In this document: in pieces, positions 15,588 to 24,521 of the stretch
How positions within the stretch are numbered: the stretch's first letter is position 1
Layout of the letters: every line of letters starts with the position of its first letter
Source: Fusobacterium mortiferum
GTDB taxonomy: Bacteria; Fusobacteriota; Fusobacteriia; Fusobacteriales; Fusobacteriaceae
Direction of reading: 5' to 3'
Assembly (NCBI RefSeq): GCF_016900045.1
Contig: NZ_JACSNP010000015.1
Span: 1 to 43,135 of the forward strand
Length of the DNA stretch: 43,135 nt
The notes under the pieces: generated by a model
Told to the model about the DNA's origin: nothing
Seen by the model: the letters and a program-made list of their open reading frames with translations, nothing else
Databases searched by the model: none
Made by a program: the position numbers and the translations under genes

Positions 15588-17315
15588 ATGATAAACAGAT
15601 TGATGAAATCAATACGAGAATATAAGAAAGAAGCTCTTTTATCACCTCTTTTTATCAGTTTTGAAGTGTTATTAGAGATTCTAATTCCCTTTTTTATGGC
15701 TAAAATAATTGATGTTGGACTTAAAAACAGCGATTTAAAGTATACTCTATCTTTAGGAATTATTCTAATTATTGCTGCTATGTTTTCACTACTTTTTGGA
15801 GTTTTAGCTGGGCAATTTGCTGCTAAAGCTTCTGCTGGATTTGCTAAAAATTTAAGAAAAGATATTTACTATAAAATTCAGGATTTTTCTTTTCATAATA
15901 TTGATAAATTTTCTACTGCAAGTTTAGTAACTAGGATGACTACTGATATTACCAATGTTCAAAATGCTTATCAGATGATTATTAGAACATTAGTACGTGC
16001 TCCTTTTATGATGATATTTGCCCTTATAATGGTTTTTACAATAAATAGAGATCTTTTTATGGTATTTTTAATTATAGTACCTATTCTTGGAGCTGGACTT
16101 TTTATCATCATATTAAAAGCTCACCCACATTTTGAGAAAGTTTTTCAAATTTATGATAAATTAAATAAAATAGTTCAAGAAAACCTTTCTGGAATTAGAG
16201 TAGTTAAATCTTATGTAAGAGATGAGTATGAAAATAAAAAATTTGATGATATCTCTCAAGATGTTTACTTTAGATTTAAAACAGCTGAAAAAATAGTAGC
16301 TTGGAATGCTCCACTTATGCAATTTTCAGTCTATACCTCTATCTTGATGATAGCGTGGTTAGCTTCTAGATTAATTGTTTCTAATGTAATGACTACTGGG
16401 GAGCTTATGAGTATGATAGTTTATGCTATCCAAATTCTTTCAAGTTTAATGATGATATCTATGGTATTTGTATTAGTCATCATTGCTGAATCTTCTGCTA
16501 AAAGAATTGTAGCTGTTTTTAAAGAGGAAAGTGATATTGTTTCTCCTTCAAATCCTTTAAAAGTTGTAACTAATGGAAGTATTGAGTTTGAAAATGTTGA
16601 TTTTAGCTATCTTGATGATGAGAATAAAAATGTATTAAAAAATATAAATCTATCTATTAAATCTGGAGAAACTATCGGAATTATTGGAGGAACTGGAAGT
16701 TCAAAAAGTACTCTAGTACAACTTATTCCTAGACTTTATGATGCTAGTAAAGGGGTTGTTAAGGTAGCTGGAAGAGATGTTAGGGAGTATGATTTAGAAG
16801 TTCTTAGAAATAATGTTGCTATGGTATTACAAAAAAATACTTTATTCTCTGGAAGTATAAAAGAAAATCTACGTTGGGGAAATGAGAATGCTACTGATGA
16901 AGAGATTATTGAAGCTTGTAAATTAGCTCAAGCTCATGACTTTATATCAAATTTTCCTAATAAATATGATACTCATATAGAGCAAGGTGGAACAAATGTA
17001 TCTGGGGGACAAAAACAAAGATTATGTATAGCTAGAGCTCTTCTAAAAAAACCAAAAATCCTTATCTTAGATGACTCTACTAGTGCTGTAGATACAAAAA
17101 CTGATGCTCTTCTGAGAAAAGCTTTCAGTGAATTTATTCCTGAAACTACAAAAATAATAATTGCTCAAAGAATTTCATCTATTGAAGATGCTGATAGAAT
17201 AATTGTTATGGATAAGGGAGAGATCGTTGGTATTGGAACTTCTCAAGAGCTACTACAAACCAATGACATATATAGAGAGATCTATAATTCTCAAGTAAGA
17301 GGAGGTGTAGAATAA
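15588..17315 (+). CDS. ABC exporter, permease/ATPase subunit A (degenerate ATP site partner)
   Basis: A 575-aa half-transporter: six membrane segments in about residues 15-300, then a nucleotide-binding domain. Walker A reads GGTGSSKS (367-374), with Ser372 replacing the usual Gly. The signature is VSGGQ (471-475). Walker B ends LDD, with Asp496 replacing the catalytic Glu. This is the pattern of the catalytically weak half of heterodimeric type-IV exporters such as TM287/288, BmrCD and LmrCD. Its stop overlaps the next gene's start by 1 nt (TAATG), so the two are translationally coupled. The substrate is unknown; a drug or toxic-metabolite exporter under MarR control is likely. Confidence 0.9.
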   Translation: MINRLMKSIREYKKEALLSPLFISFEVLLEILIPFFMAKIIDVGLKNSDLKYTLSLGIILIIAAMFSLLFGVLAGQFAAKASAGFAKNLRKDIYYKIQDFSFHNIDKFSTASLVTRMTTDITNVQNAYQMIIRTLVRAPFMMIFALIMVFTINRDLFMVFLIIVPILGAGLFIIILKAHPHFEKVFQIYDKLNKIVQENLSGIRVVKSYVRDEYENKKFDDISQDVYFRFKTAEKIVAWNAPLMQFSVYTSILMIAWLASRLIVSNVMTTGELMSMIVYAIQILSSLMMISMVFVLVIIAESSAKRIVAVFKEESDIVSPSNPLKVVTNGSIEFENVDFSYLDDENKNVLKNINLSIKSGETIGIIGGTGSSKSTLVQLIPRLYDASKGVVKVAGRDVREYDLEVLRNNVAMVLQKNTLFSGSIKENLRWGNENATDEEIIEACKLAQAHDFISNFPNKYDTHIEQGGTNVSGGQKQRLCIARALLKKPKILILDDSTSAVDTKTDALLRKAFSEFIPETTKIIIAQRISSIEDADRIIVMDKGEIVGIGTSQELLQTNDIYREIYNSQVRGGVE

Positions 17316-19171
17316 TGGCAAGAAAAAAAACAGCTTTCAGATTGATGGAGTATGTAGCTAGTGCTTATAAATTTCAATTCATTATAGTTGTTTTAGCTAT
17401 AGTTATAAGTGCTATGGCTGGAATGGCTGGTCCATTATTTTTATTATTTTTAATAGATGACTATATAACACCTTTAATCGGTAGTCAAAATCCAGATTTT
17501 TCTGGATTAGCTAAAGTGGTTTTAAGTTTTGCTAGTGTTTATTCCGTAGGAGTAATCTGTACATATATCTATAACCGTTTGATGGTTAATATTGGACAAG
17601 GAGTTTTAAAACGTATTCGTGATGATATGTTTAACCATATGCAAAAACTTCCAATTAGATATTTTGATACCCACTCTCATGGTGAAGTAATGAGTCTTTA
17701 TACTAATGATACTGACACTTTACGTCAAATGATTACTCAGAGTATCCCACAAACTCTTTCTGCTTTTGTTACTATAGTAACTATATTTATTTTGATGGTT
17801 GGATTAAATCTTCCTCTTGCTTTTCTTACTGTTTTAATTGTTATATTAATGTTAACAGTAATAAAAAAAATAGGTGGAAAAAGTGGAGCTTACTTTGTTG
17901 AACAACAAAAAGAAATAAGTAAAGTAAGTGGATTTATAGAAGAGATGATGGTAGGACAAAAAGTTATAAAAGTTTTCTGTCACGAAGAAAAGAGTAAACA
18001 AGACTTTGATATACTAAACGAAAGACTTTTTAAAAGTGCCACTGCTGCCAATAAATATGCAAATATACTGATGCCTATTATGGGAAATATTGGTAATCTA
18101 CACTATGTACTAACAGTTTTTATAGGAGCTTTACTTGTTGTAACTGGTATTAGTACTATGACACTTGGAACTATTGCAACATTTCTACAATTAACACGTA
18201 GCTTTACTCAACCATTTAGTATGATTGCTCAACAAATGAACTTTATAGTTATGGCTTTAGCTGGAGCTGAAAGAATATTTAATATGTTAGATGAAGAAAT
18301 TGAAGTAGATAACGGTTATGTAACACTTGTAAATGCTAAGAGAGATGAAAATGGAGAGCTTGTTGAATGTAAAGAGTTTACTCAAACATGGGCTTGGAAA
18401 CATCCACATGGTGATGGAACTACTACATATACTGAACTAAAAGGCGATGTTCGTTTCTTTGATATGACATTTGCTTATAATCCTGATAAGATTATTTTAC
18501 ATAATTTAAATCTATATGCTAAACCTGGGCAAAAAATTGCTTTCGTTGGGTCTACTGGAGCTGGAAAAACAACAATCACAAACCTAATAAATAGATTTTA
18601 TGATGTAGCTGATGGAAAAATTCGTTATGATGGTATCAATATTAATAAGATTAAGAAAGCTGATTTACGTCGTAGCTTAGGAATTGTTTTACAAGATACT
18701 CACCTATTTACTGGAACAATAATGGAAAATATCCGTTATGGAAAATTAAATGCTACTGATGAAGAGGTTTACCAAGCTGCTAAACTAGCCAATGCTGATC
18801 ACTTTATAAAACTTTTACCTGATGGATACAACACTGTAATATCTGGAATAGATACAGAGTTATCACAAGGACAGTGCCAACTTCTTGCTATTGCAAGAGC
18901 TGCTATAGCTAATCCACCTGTTCTTATCCTCGATGAAGCTACTTCTAGTATTGATACTAGAACAGAATCTATAGTTCAAAAAGGTATGGACGCTCTTATG
19001 AAAGGTCGTACAGTATTTGTTATAGCTCATAGATTATCGACAATTAGAAATTCTGATGCTATAATGGTATTAGAACATGGAAGAATTATTGAAAGAGGAA
19101 CACATGAGGAGTTACTTGAGAAAAAAGGAACTTACTATCAACTTTATACTGGGGCTATAGAGTTAGATTAA
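17315..19171 (+). CDS. ABC exporter, permease/ATPase subunit B (catalytic Walker B)
   Basis: A 618-aa half-transporter. Six membrane segments occupy about 20-320. A hydrophilic insert of roughly 45 residues follows (about 333-378), then the nucleotide-binding domain. Walker A VGSTGAGKTT (411-420) and Walker B LILDEATS (Glu541) are canonical, but the signature is LSQGQ (516-520) instead of LSGGQ. Paired with subunit A, this gives one complete and one degenerate ATP site. It is followed after 25 bp by the flavoprotein gene. Confidence 0.9.
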   Translation: MARKKTAFRLMEYVASAYKFQFIIVVLAIVISAMAGMAGPLFLLFLIDDYITPLIGSQNPDFSGLAKVVLSFASVYSVGVICTYIYNRLMVNIGQGVLKRIRDDMFNHMQKLPIRYFDTHSHGEVMSLYTNDTDTLRQMITQSIPQTLSAFVTIVTIFILMVGLNLPLAFLTVLIVILMLTVIKKIGGKSGAYFVEQQKEISKVSGFIEEMMVGQKVIKVFCHEEKSKQDFDILNERLFKSATAANKYANILMPIMGNIGNLHYVLTVFIGALLVVTGISTMTLGTIATFLQLTRSFTQPFSMIAQQMNFIVMALAGAERIFNMLDEEIEVDNGYVTLVNAKRDENGELVECKEFTQTWAWKHPHGDGTTTYTELKGDVRFFDMTFAYNPDKIILHNLNLYAKPGQKIAFVGSTGAGKTTITNLINRFYDVADGKIRYDGININKIKKADLRRSLGIVLQDTHLFTGTIMENIRYGKLNATDEEVYQAAKLANADHFIKLLPDGYNTVISGIDTELSQGQCQLLAIARAAIANPPVLILDEATSSIDTRTESIVQKGMDALMKGRTVFVIAHRLSTIRNSDAIMVLEHGRIIERGTHEELLEKKGTYYQLYTGAIELD

Positions 19172-19196
19172 TATAATAATTTAAAAGGGTGACTAT

Positions 19197-20834
19197 ATGA
19201 AGGTAAAAATAAAAAAAGTATTGGAATGTGAAATTTTAGTTATAGGTGCAGGAATAGCTGGGCTAGTTGCTACAGAAAGAGCTTTAAAAAATCGAAAAAA
19301 AGTATATCTTGTAACTAATAAAAAACTTTGTGGGGGAGCTAGCTACTTCCCCTTAAAAGGTACATTGGGAATTCAAGTTACAAAAGATGAGAGTGATTAT
19401 GAAAAATACTATGAAGATATAGAAAACATGGGAAAAGGAATGGAAAATCCAGAGCTTATAAAAACCTATATCTCAAATATAAAGAAAAATATCCCTCTGC
19501 TCAATAAAATAGGATTTGAACCTTGGCTTCGTAAGGATTCTAGACCAGCTTGTTTTGCTAAATATTCTAGAGATATCTATCTTATCAATAATTGGAAGAA
19601 AGCTCAAGCAAAGTGGAGACAAAAAATTAAAAGAAATAATAATCTAAATATTCTAGAAAATTCTAGCTTAGTAAAAATTGTAAGTATAGATAACAAGGTT
19701 GTTGGAGCAATTTTTCAAAATAAGCAAAACTTTATCTTTATTAAATCTAGAGTTATTATTTTGGCAACTGGTGGGATAGCTAGCAACTATAAAGATAGCC
19801 TATATCCTGAGGGAATTAATGGTATCGGGCATATTGCTGCTCTTGATGCTGGAGCAAGTGTACAAAATATGGAATTTATACAATTCATTCCAGCTTTTTT
19901 AAAACCTAAATACAATGTTCTATTTGGTGAACATACCCTTAAATACTGTTCTGGAATGTATAATAAAAATGGAGAGCTTATCTTAACTGGAATAAAGAGT
20001 GATTCAACGAAGGATTTATGGATAGAAAGAAGCGGATATGCTCCATTTAGCTTTGATTTTAAAAGTCATTTAATTGATTTAAAGTTTCCTACTGATGGAG
20101 CTGCTCTTAAATTTACACAAGAACTTTACAAGGATCAGGAGGAATTCTATACTGTATATCTTAACTGGCTCAAAAATGAGATGGGGATCGATCTATTAAA
20201 AGATGAAATTCTAATAAATCATTTTGCTCATAGTTGTAATGGTGGTATAAAAATTAATATTGATGCTAGAACTGAAGTAGAAGGACTTTATGCTGTTGGA
20301 GAGGTAGCTTCTATAATTGAGGGAGCTAATAGACTGGGAGGAAACTCTGTGGGAGGTTCTCTTGTCTTTGCAGATAAAGCTGTATCTCACTCTGTAAAAT
20401 ATATAAAAAATAGTAAAAAGATGAAAACTAATATAACAGAGATTGAAAACTCTTTTAATGATTGGATAAAATCTATCTGTAAAGATGATAAAGATGATAC
20501 TTTAGATAGGAAAAACACTATTAAAAAATTAAAAGAGAGTACCTCTAAAAACTTAGGAATAGTTAGAAGTGAAGCCAAGGTGAATACCCTATTGAGTGAT
20601 TTGAAATTTATTAGAGAAAACTATAATATTGGTAAAAATATTAAAAATGGTTCTTTAGAGATCTATCTCATGGAAGAGAGTATAAAACTTTTAGCTTTGA
20701 GTATATTAGCTCGTACAGAGAGTAGAGGAGCACACTATAGAGAGGATTTTCCAACTACTTCTGATAACTTATTCAAGTTAAAAATAAAGAGAGAAAATAA
20801 TGAATTTATAATTAAAAAAATTTATAATTTATAA
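19197..20834 (+). CDS. FAD-dependent oxidoreductase, fumarate reductase / L-aspartate oxidase-like
   Basis: A 545-aa flavoprotein. The N-terminal dinucleotide-binding motif is at about 14-30 (EILVIGAGIAGLVATERA). A second flavin contact is VIILATGGIA. The C-terminal flavin motif runs from YAVGEVASI to ANRLGGNSVGGSLVF. A helical C-terminal domain resembles the succinate dehydrogenase/NadB flavoprotein end (RTESRGAHYREDFP). It lacks a signal peptide, a haem domain and an FMN domain, so it is cytoplasmic. Without nadA/nadC neighbours it is not convincingly NadB. It sits 25 bp after the exporter, so it may share the MarR regulon. Substrate unknown. SD is AAGGGTG before the ATG. Confidence 0.75.
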   Translation: MKVKIKKVLECEILVIGAGIAGLVATERALKNRKKVYLVTNKKLCGGASYFPLKGTLGIQVTKDESDYEKYYEDIENMGKGMENPELIKTYISNIKKNIPLLNKIGFEPWLRKDSRPACFAKYSRDIYLINNWKKAQAKWRQKIKRNNNLNILENSSLVKIVSIDNKVVGAIFQNKQNFIFIKSRVIILATGGIASNYKDSLYPEGINGIGHIAALDAGASVQNMEFIQFIPAFLKPKYNVLFGEHTLKYCSGMYNKNGELILTGIKSDSTKDLWIERSGYAPFSFDFKSHLIDLKFPTDGAALKFTQELYKDQEEFYTVYLNWLKNEMGIDLLKDEILINHFAHSCNGGIKINIDARTEVEGLYAVGEVASIIEGANRLGGNSVGGSLVFADKAVSHSVKYIKNSKKMKTNITEIENSFNDWIKSICKDDKDDTLDRKNTIKKLKESTSKNLGIVRSEAKVNTLLSDLKFIRENYNIGKNIKNGSLEIYLMEESIKLLALSILARTESRGAHYREDFPTTSDNLFKLKIKRENNEFIIKKIYNL

Positions 20835-20885
20835 AAAAAGTTGATTAGCTTAGCAAAGAAAAAATACTAAGTTAATCAACTTTTT
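20833..20885. terminator. Bidirectional terminator between the flavoprotein and MATE genes
   Basis: A 19-bp stem (one wobble) with arms starting AAAAAGTTGATTA and a loop of about 13 nt. The A-run on one side and T-run on the other let it serve both convergent genes. Confidence 0.9.
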
Positions 20886-20895
20886 AAAATAAATT

Positions 20896-22227
20896 TTACA
20901 CAAAGCTTTTACTTTGCCATTTTTTACTCTTCCATCTTATAAGCATAGCTATTCCTCTACACCACTCATCTGCAGCATTAGCTATCCAAATTCCTACTAA
21001 TCCCCATCCTAATTTTAATCCAAATATATATGAAAAAGGAACTGCCACTATAAAAATGAATATTATTCCCATAAACATTGGAAACTTTATATCTCCAGCT
21101 GCATGAAGAGAGTTGATAATAACGATATTAAAAACTCTTCCTACCTCTAGTAATATCATAAGAGGAAAAACCTTAAGTGAGGCATCTAAAATCTCTACAT
21201 TATCTGTAAATACTCCCATTATTGGATGTTTACATAAAACTACTCCAGAAGTTACAACAATAGCTAGTACTATTGAGAGTTTAAGACTATTAAAACATCT
21301 TCTATATGCTTCATCTTGCTCCTTCGCTCCTACTAATTGCCCTACTTGTATAGCTGTGGCCTGTCCTAATGCTATTGAAAATGTCATTACAAAATTTGCT
21401 ACTAGCATAAGATAAGTACGTGAAGCTATCATTGTAGTTCCCATTGTATTTACCATTGCCATTATCATAAGTTGCCCTACATTCCAAGCTAAATTTTCTC
21501 CAGCTGTTGGAATTCCAATAGAAAGAATATTTTTTATCACATGAAATGGGAAAGGTTTTAAGAATTTTCTTCTAAATTTAAAATTACAGTAATGACTCAT
21601 CACTATAAATCCAACTATACACCCTATAGCTCTTGATACAACTGTAGATATTCCAACTCCAGTTGGTCCTAAAATCGGTGCTCCAAACCATCCAAATATA
21701 AAAACTCCATTTCCAAAAATATTTAATAAATTTACTCCTATATTAACAAATAACATCTGCTTAGGATTTCCATGACTTTTCATAACTGCTCCACAAGTTA
21801 AAGTGACAGCTTGAAATACACATAATCCTCCAACTAATTGGAAATATAGTTTTCCCATACCTATTAATTCAGTAGGTAGATTTATCTTTTCTAGTATAAA
21901 TCTCCAAAATATAAAATATATTCCCCCCATTACAATTCCCAATAGAAGGTTTACTATCAATGAAACTGTTATTACTTCTTGAACTCTTTTCTTATTTCTC
22001 GCTCCTATAAATTGAGCACATAGTATACTTGTTGCAAGATTTATAAATCCAAATATTACGTTTTGAATATTTAAAACTTGGCTTATTCCTCCAACTGCTC
22101 CTACTGCCTTATCACTATAATAACCTAACATTATTGTATCTACATTTCCCACTATTGTGATAAGTAATAACTCAAAGAATATTGGTATTGTTAATGAAAC
22201 TAATGACTTTACCTTGATGCTACTCAT
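20896..22227 (-). CDS. MATE-family multidrug efflux protein
   Basis: A 443-aa membrane protein with about 12 hydrophobic segments in two homologous halves. The N-terminal half has ELLLITIVGNVDTIMLGYYSD and the C-terminal half has GENLAWNVGQLMIMAMVNTMG, the expected MATE internal repeat. It exports drugs or metabolites in exchange for Na+ or H+; the substrate is unknown. It is a single gene, convergent with the flavoprotein. AGGAGG precedes the ATG. Confidence 0.9.
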   Translation of the reverse strand: MSSIKVKSLVSLTIPIFFELLLITIVGNVDTIMLGYYSDKAVGAVGGISQVLNIQNVIFGFINLATSILCAQFIGARNKKRVQEVITVSLIVNLLLGIVMGGIYFIFWRFILEKINLPTELIGMGKLYFQLVGGLCVFQAVTLTCGAVMKSHGNPKQMLFVNIGVNLLNIFGNGVFIFGWFGAPILGPTGVGISTVVSRAIGCIVGFIVMSHYCNFKFRRKFLKPFPFHVIKNILSIGIPTAGENLAWNVGQLMIMAMVNTMGTTMIASRTYLMLVANFVMTFSIALGQATAIQVGQLVGAKEQDEAYRRCFNSLKLSIVLAIVVTSGVVLCKHPIMGVFTDNVEILDASLKVFPLMILLEVGRVFNIVIINSLHAAGDIKFPMFMGIIFIFIVAVPFSYIFGLKLGWGLVGIWIANAADEWCRGIAMLIRWKSKKWQSKSFV

Positions 22228-22363
22228 CTTTCCTCCTAAATATAAATTTTTGTGTCTTCATATTTTATACTTTTTTTTATAAAAAATCTAGTAAATATTT
22301 TATATTTTTCTTAACTAATTTTAAGATAAAAAATATTGAAACATAGGTATTTTTCTTCAAATA

Positions 22364-22372
22364 TGTTATAAT
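22364..22372 (+). promoter_or_regulatory. Extended -10 promoter of the 136-aa gene
   Basis: TGTTATAAT is an extended -10 (TGN-TATAAT), 38 bp before the start codon. There is no recognisable -35. Confidence 0.5.
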
Positions 22373-22410
22373 ATATAATGTATATAAATTTTTAAATAAA
22401 GGAGTCAATA

Positions 22411-22821
22411 ATGGAGATAATAAGTAAAGATAAACCAAAAGGAAAAGCTTATTCAATCAATAAAAAAATGAAAAAAGCTAAAAGACTAGAGGAAGAAAAA
22501 AAATTCAGAAGACTTACTGAAAATAAAAGAAAAAATGCTGAAAATAGAAAGGAAAGAGCTATAGAGAAAGCTGAAGCTCAAAGAGCCTCTGAAGTTATCC
22601 TAAAAGGATACTCTAAAGGAATGCTAATTATATCTATAGAAGGAAAGGAAGAGAAAAGAGCACCTCTATTTGATAAGAAAAAAATTACTAAAAAAAATAT
22701 AGCTGATGAGATTGATAATTTTGAAATTAAATTATATGGAAGTAACTGGAAGCTATCTATTTTAGAAGGATTCTCTGAACTTCGTGAACAACTTATATGG
22801 GAGATATCTGAATCCCTTTAA
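22411..22821 (+). CDS. Small lysine-rich protein of unknown function
   Basis: A 136-aa protein I do not recognise. Residues about 1-65 are dominated by Lys, Arg and Glu in a pattern that should form a long helix or coiled coil (KKMKKAKRLEEEKKFRRL). Residues about 65-136 look like a small mixed alpha/beta domain (GMLIISIEGKEEKRAPLF, then WKLSILEGFSELREQLIWEI). There is no signal peptide or membrane segment. It has its own extended -10 promoter, a good SD (AAGGAG) and its own terminator, so it is a real monocistronic gene. The basic helix suggests nucleic-acid or ribosome binding, which is only a guess. Confidence 0.75.
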   Translation: MEIISKDKPKGKAYSINKKMKKAKRLEEEKKFRRLTENKRKNAENRKERAIEKAEAQRASEVILKGYSKGMLIISIEGKEEKRAPLFDKKKITKKNIADEIDNFEIKLYGSNWKLSILEGFSELREQLIWEISESL

Positions 22822-22842
22822 ATTATAATCATAAAAAATAAT

Positions 22843-22887
22843 AAAAGAGAAAATGTCTTATATTGTTTATAATACACTTTCTCTTTT
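22843..22887. terminator. Bidirectional terminator between the 136-aa gene and cstA
   Basis: 14-nt arms (AAAAGAGAAAATGT and its complement, one wobble) around a 17-nt loop, with T-runs on both strands. It lies between two convergent genes. Confidence 0.85.
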
Positions 22888-22895
22888 TAATTTAA

Positions 22896-24323
22896 TTACT
22901 TATTATCTTTTTTTAAAGACTTCATAAAAACTGCTGTACAAATTAGTGATAATACTATTCCAGATATATTTCCTACTAATTCAACTGTACTAGTTGGAAC
23001 TCCTTTAAAGAATCTTACAAATCCTTCTGGGGCTATTATGATATATGATGTTACCACAACAGTCATAAACATAGCTGGAATAAGAGCAATCTTATAATTT
23101 TTACCATTATTTGCAAGATATTTAGTTGCAGCCCATAAAGCTATTGTAGCTAAAGTTTGGTTTGACCAGCTAAAATATCTCCATAGAATATTGAAATCGA
23201 TAAAACATAATGCAACTCCAACTACGAATAATGGGATAGCTATTACAAATCTATTTAATATTGGTCCTTGCTTATAACTAATTGCATCTGCTATTGTAAG
23301 TCTTGCACTTCTAAAAGCTGTATCTCCTGAAGTTATTGGACATGCTACAACTCCTAATATTGCTAAAGCTCCTCCAACTTTTCCTAAAACACTATTTGAG
23401 ATTCTATTAACAACAACTGCAGCTCCTCCTTGTCCAAGTGCCTCTCCTAGTCCTGGAGTTCCACCAAAGAATGACATTGCTGCTGCTGCCCATATAAGTG
23501 CAACTATTCCTTCTGAAATCATAGCTCCATAGAATACTCTTCTTCCTTGTTTTTCATTTCCAAGACATCTTGCCATCATTGGAGATTGAGTAGCATGGAA
23601 TCCACTAATTGCACCACAAGCTATAGAAATACATAAGTATGGAAATACTGAAACTCCTTGTGGATGATAATTTTTTAATGTTATTTCTGGAATTTCATAC
23701 CCTTGAACTACTAATCCTATTCCTATTCCAACAGCCATTATTAATAGACAGATTCCAAATATTGGATAAATTTTTCCTATTAGTTTATCTATTGGTAATA
23801 CTGTAGCAACCATATAGTAAACTATTATTATTCCAACAAATGTTAATGTTGGTACAGATTTCACTAAATCATGTAAAATTGCAGCCGGACTTGTTATAAA
23901 TACAACCCCTACAAGTATTAAAAGTACTACTGAAAATACTCTCATTAGTTGTTTTGCCTTATTTCCTAAATTATCTCCAACTAATTCTGCAACACTAGCT
24001 CCATCTTTTCTTAAAGACATCATTCCTATTAAGTAGTCATGAACAGCTCCCGCAAATATACAACCAAATACGATCCATATAAATGCTGCTGGTCCCCACA
24101 TAGCTCCTGCAACAGCTCCAAATATTGGTCCTGTTCCTGCTATATTTAAGAATTGAATTAAGAAAGTTTTCTTTTCATCCATCTCTACATAGTCTACTCC
24201 ATCTTGTAATCTTTTTGCTGGAGTAAGAGCATTTTCATCTGGTCCAAATATTCTTTCTACTATTTTTCCATAGATAAAATAACCTAATATTAAGGCTATT
24301 ATTGAAAGTATAAAACTAATCAT
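22896..24323 (-). CDS. cstA: CstA-family carbon starvation protein (pyruvate/peptide transporter-like)
   Basis: A 475-aa membrane protein with about 12 hydrophobic segments. CstA-family motifs include GPIFGAVAGAMWGPAAFIW, HDYLIGMMSLRKDGASV and TSGDTAFRSARL. E. coli CstA and BtsT are about 700 aa; this is the short form lacking the extra C-terminal region. Family members import pyruvate or peptides. It is transcribed divergently from a LytS/LytTR system, an arrangement that recalls BtsSR control of btsT, so pyruvate uptake is the leading guess. AGGAGG before the ATG supports the start. Confidence 0.88.
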   Translation of the reverse strand: MISFILSIIALILGYFIYGKIVERIFGPDENALTPAKRLQDGVDYVEMDEKKTFLIQFLNIAGTGPIFGAVAGAMWGPAAFIWIVFGCIFAGAVHDYLIGMMSLRKDGASVAELVGDNLGNKAKQLMRVFSVVLLILVGVVFITSPAAILHDLVKSVPTLTFVGIIIVYYMVATVLPIDKLIGKIYPIFGICLLIMAVGIGIGLVVQGYEIPEITLKNYHPQGVSVFPYLCISIACGAISGFHATQSPMMARCLGNEKQGRRVFYGAMISEGIVALIWAAAAMSFFGGTPGLGEALGQGGAAVVVNRISNSVLGKVGGALAILGVVACPITSGDTAFRSARLTIADAISYKQGPILNRFVIAIPLFVVGVALCFIDFNILWRYFSWSNQTLATIALWAATKYLANNGKNYKIALIPAMFMTVVVTSYIIIAPEGFVRFFKGVPTSTVELVGNISGIVLSLICTAVFMKSLKKDNK

Positions 24324-24373
24324 AAAACCTATCCTCCTGTTATATTTTTTTACATTTTGAATGTATTTATTTC

Positions 24374-24395
24374 TATAGTATTATTTTACTATATT
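24374..24395. promoter_or_regulatory. Inverted repeat and shared 17-bp element upstream of cstA
   Basis: TATAGTA and TACTATA (24374-24380 / 24387-24393) form an inverted repeat about 50-70 bp upstream of cstA. The segment TATTATTTTACTATATT (24379-24395) is repeated exactly at 26927-26943 before the APC permease. It is a candidate binding site for the adjacent LytTR regulator. Confidence 0.4.
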
Positions 24396-24401
24396 TTATA
24401 T

Positions 24402-24421
24402 TTTTTTATTCTTTTTTATTC
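24402..24421. repeat. Tandem 10-bp direct repeat
   Basis: TTTTTTATTC occurs twice back to back, one helical turn apart, in the cstA-kinase intergenic region. LytTR regulators bind direct repeats, but the sequence is low-complexity. Confidence 0.35.
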
Positions 24422-24494
24422 TGAAGTGTATTTTTTTCTACTTAAAATGCAAAATTTCATCCTTGTTTTACTTTTTTCTTTATCAATTTTATGA

Positions 24495-24500
24495 TATAAT
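24495..24500 (+). promoter_or_regulatory. Probable -10 of the two-component operon
   Basis: TATAAT 21 bp before the kinase start. There is no strong -35, so positive control is possible. Confidence 0.4.
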
Positions 24501-24521
24501 TCTCAAAATAGAGGTGATTTT

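Noticed and set aside
24446-24461. Sigma-54-like AGG-N10-TTTGCA sequence upstream of cstA on the minus strand
   Set aside because: Only the GG and GC positions match, and the neighbouring regulator is a LytTR protein, which does not work with sigma-54.
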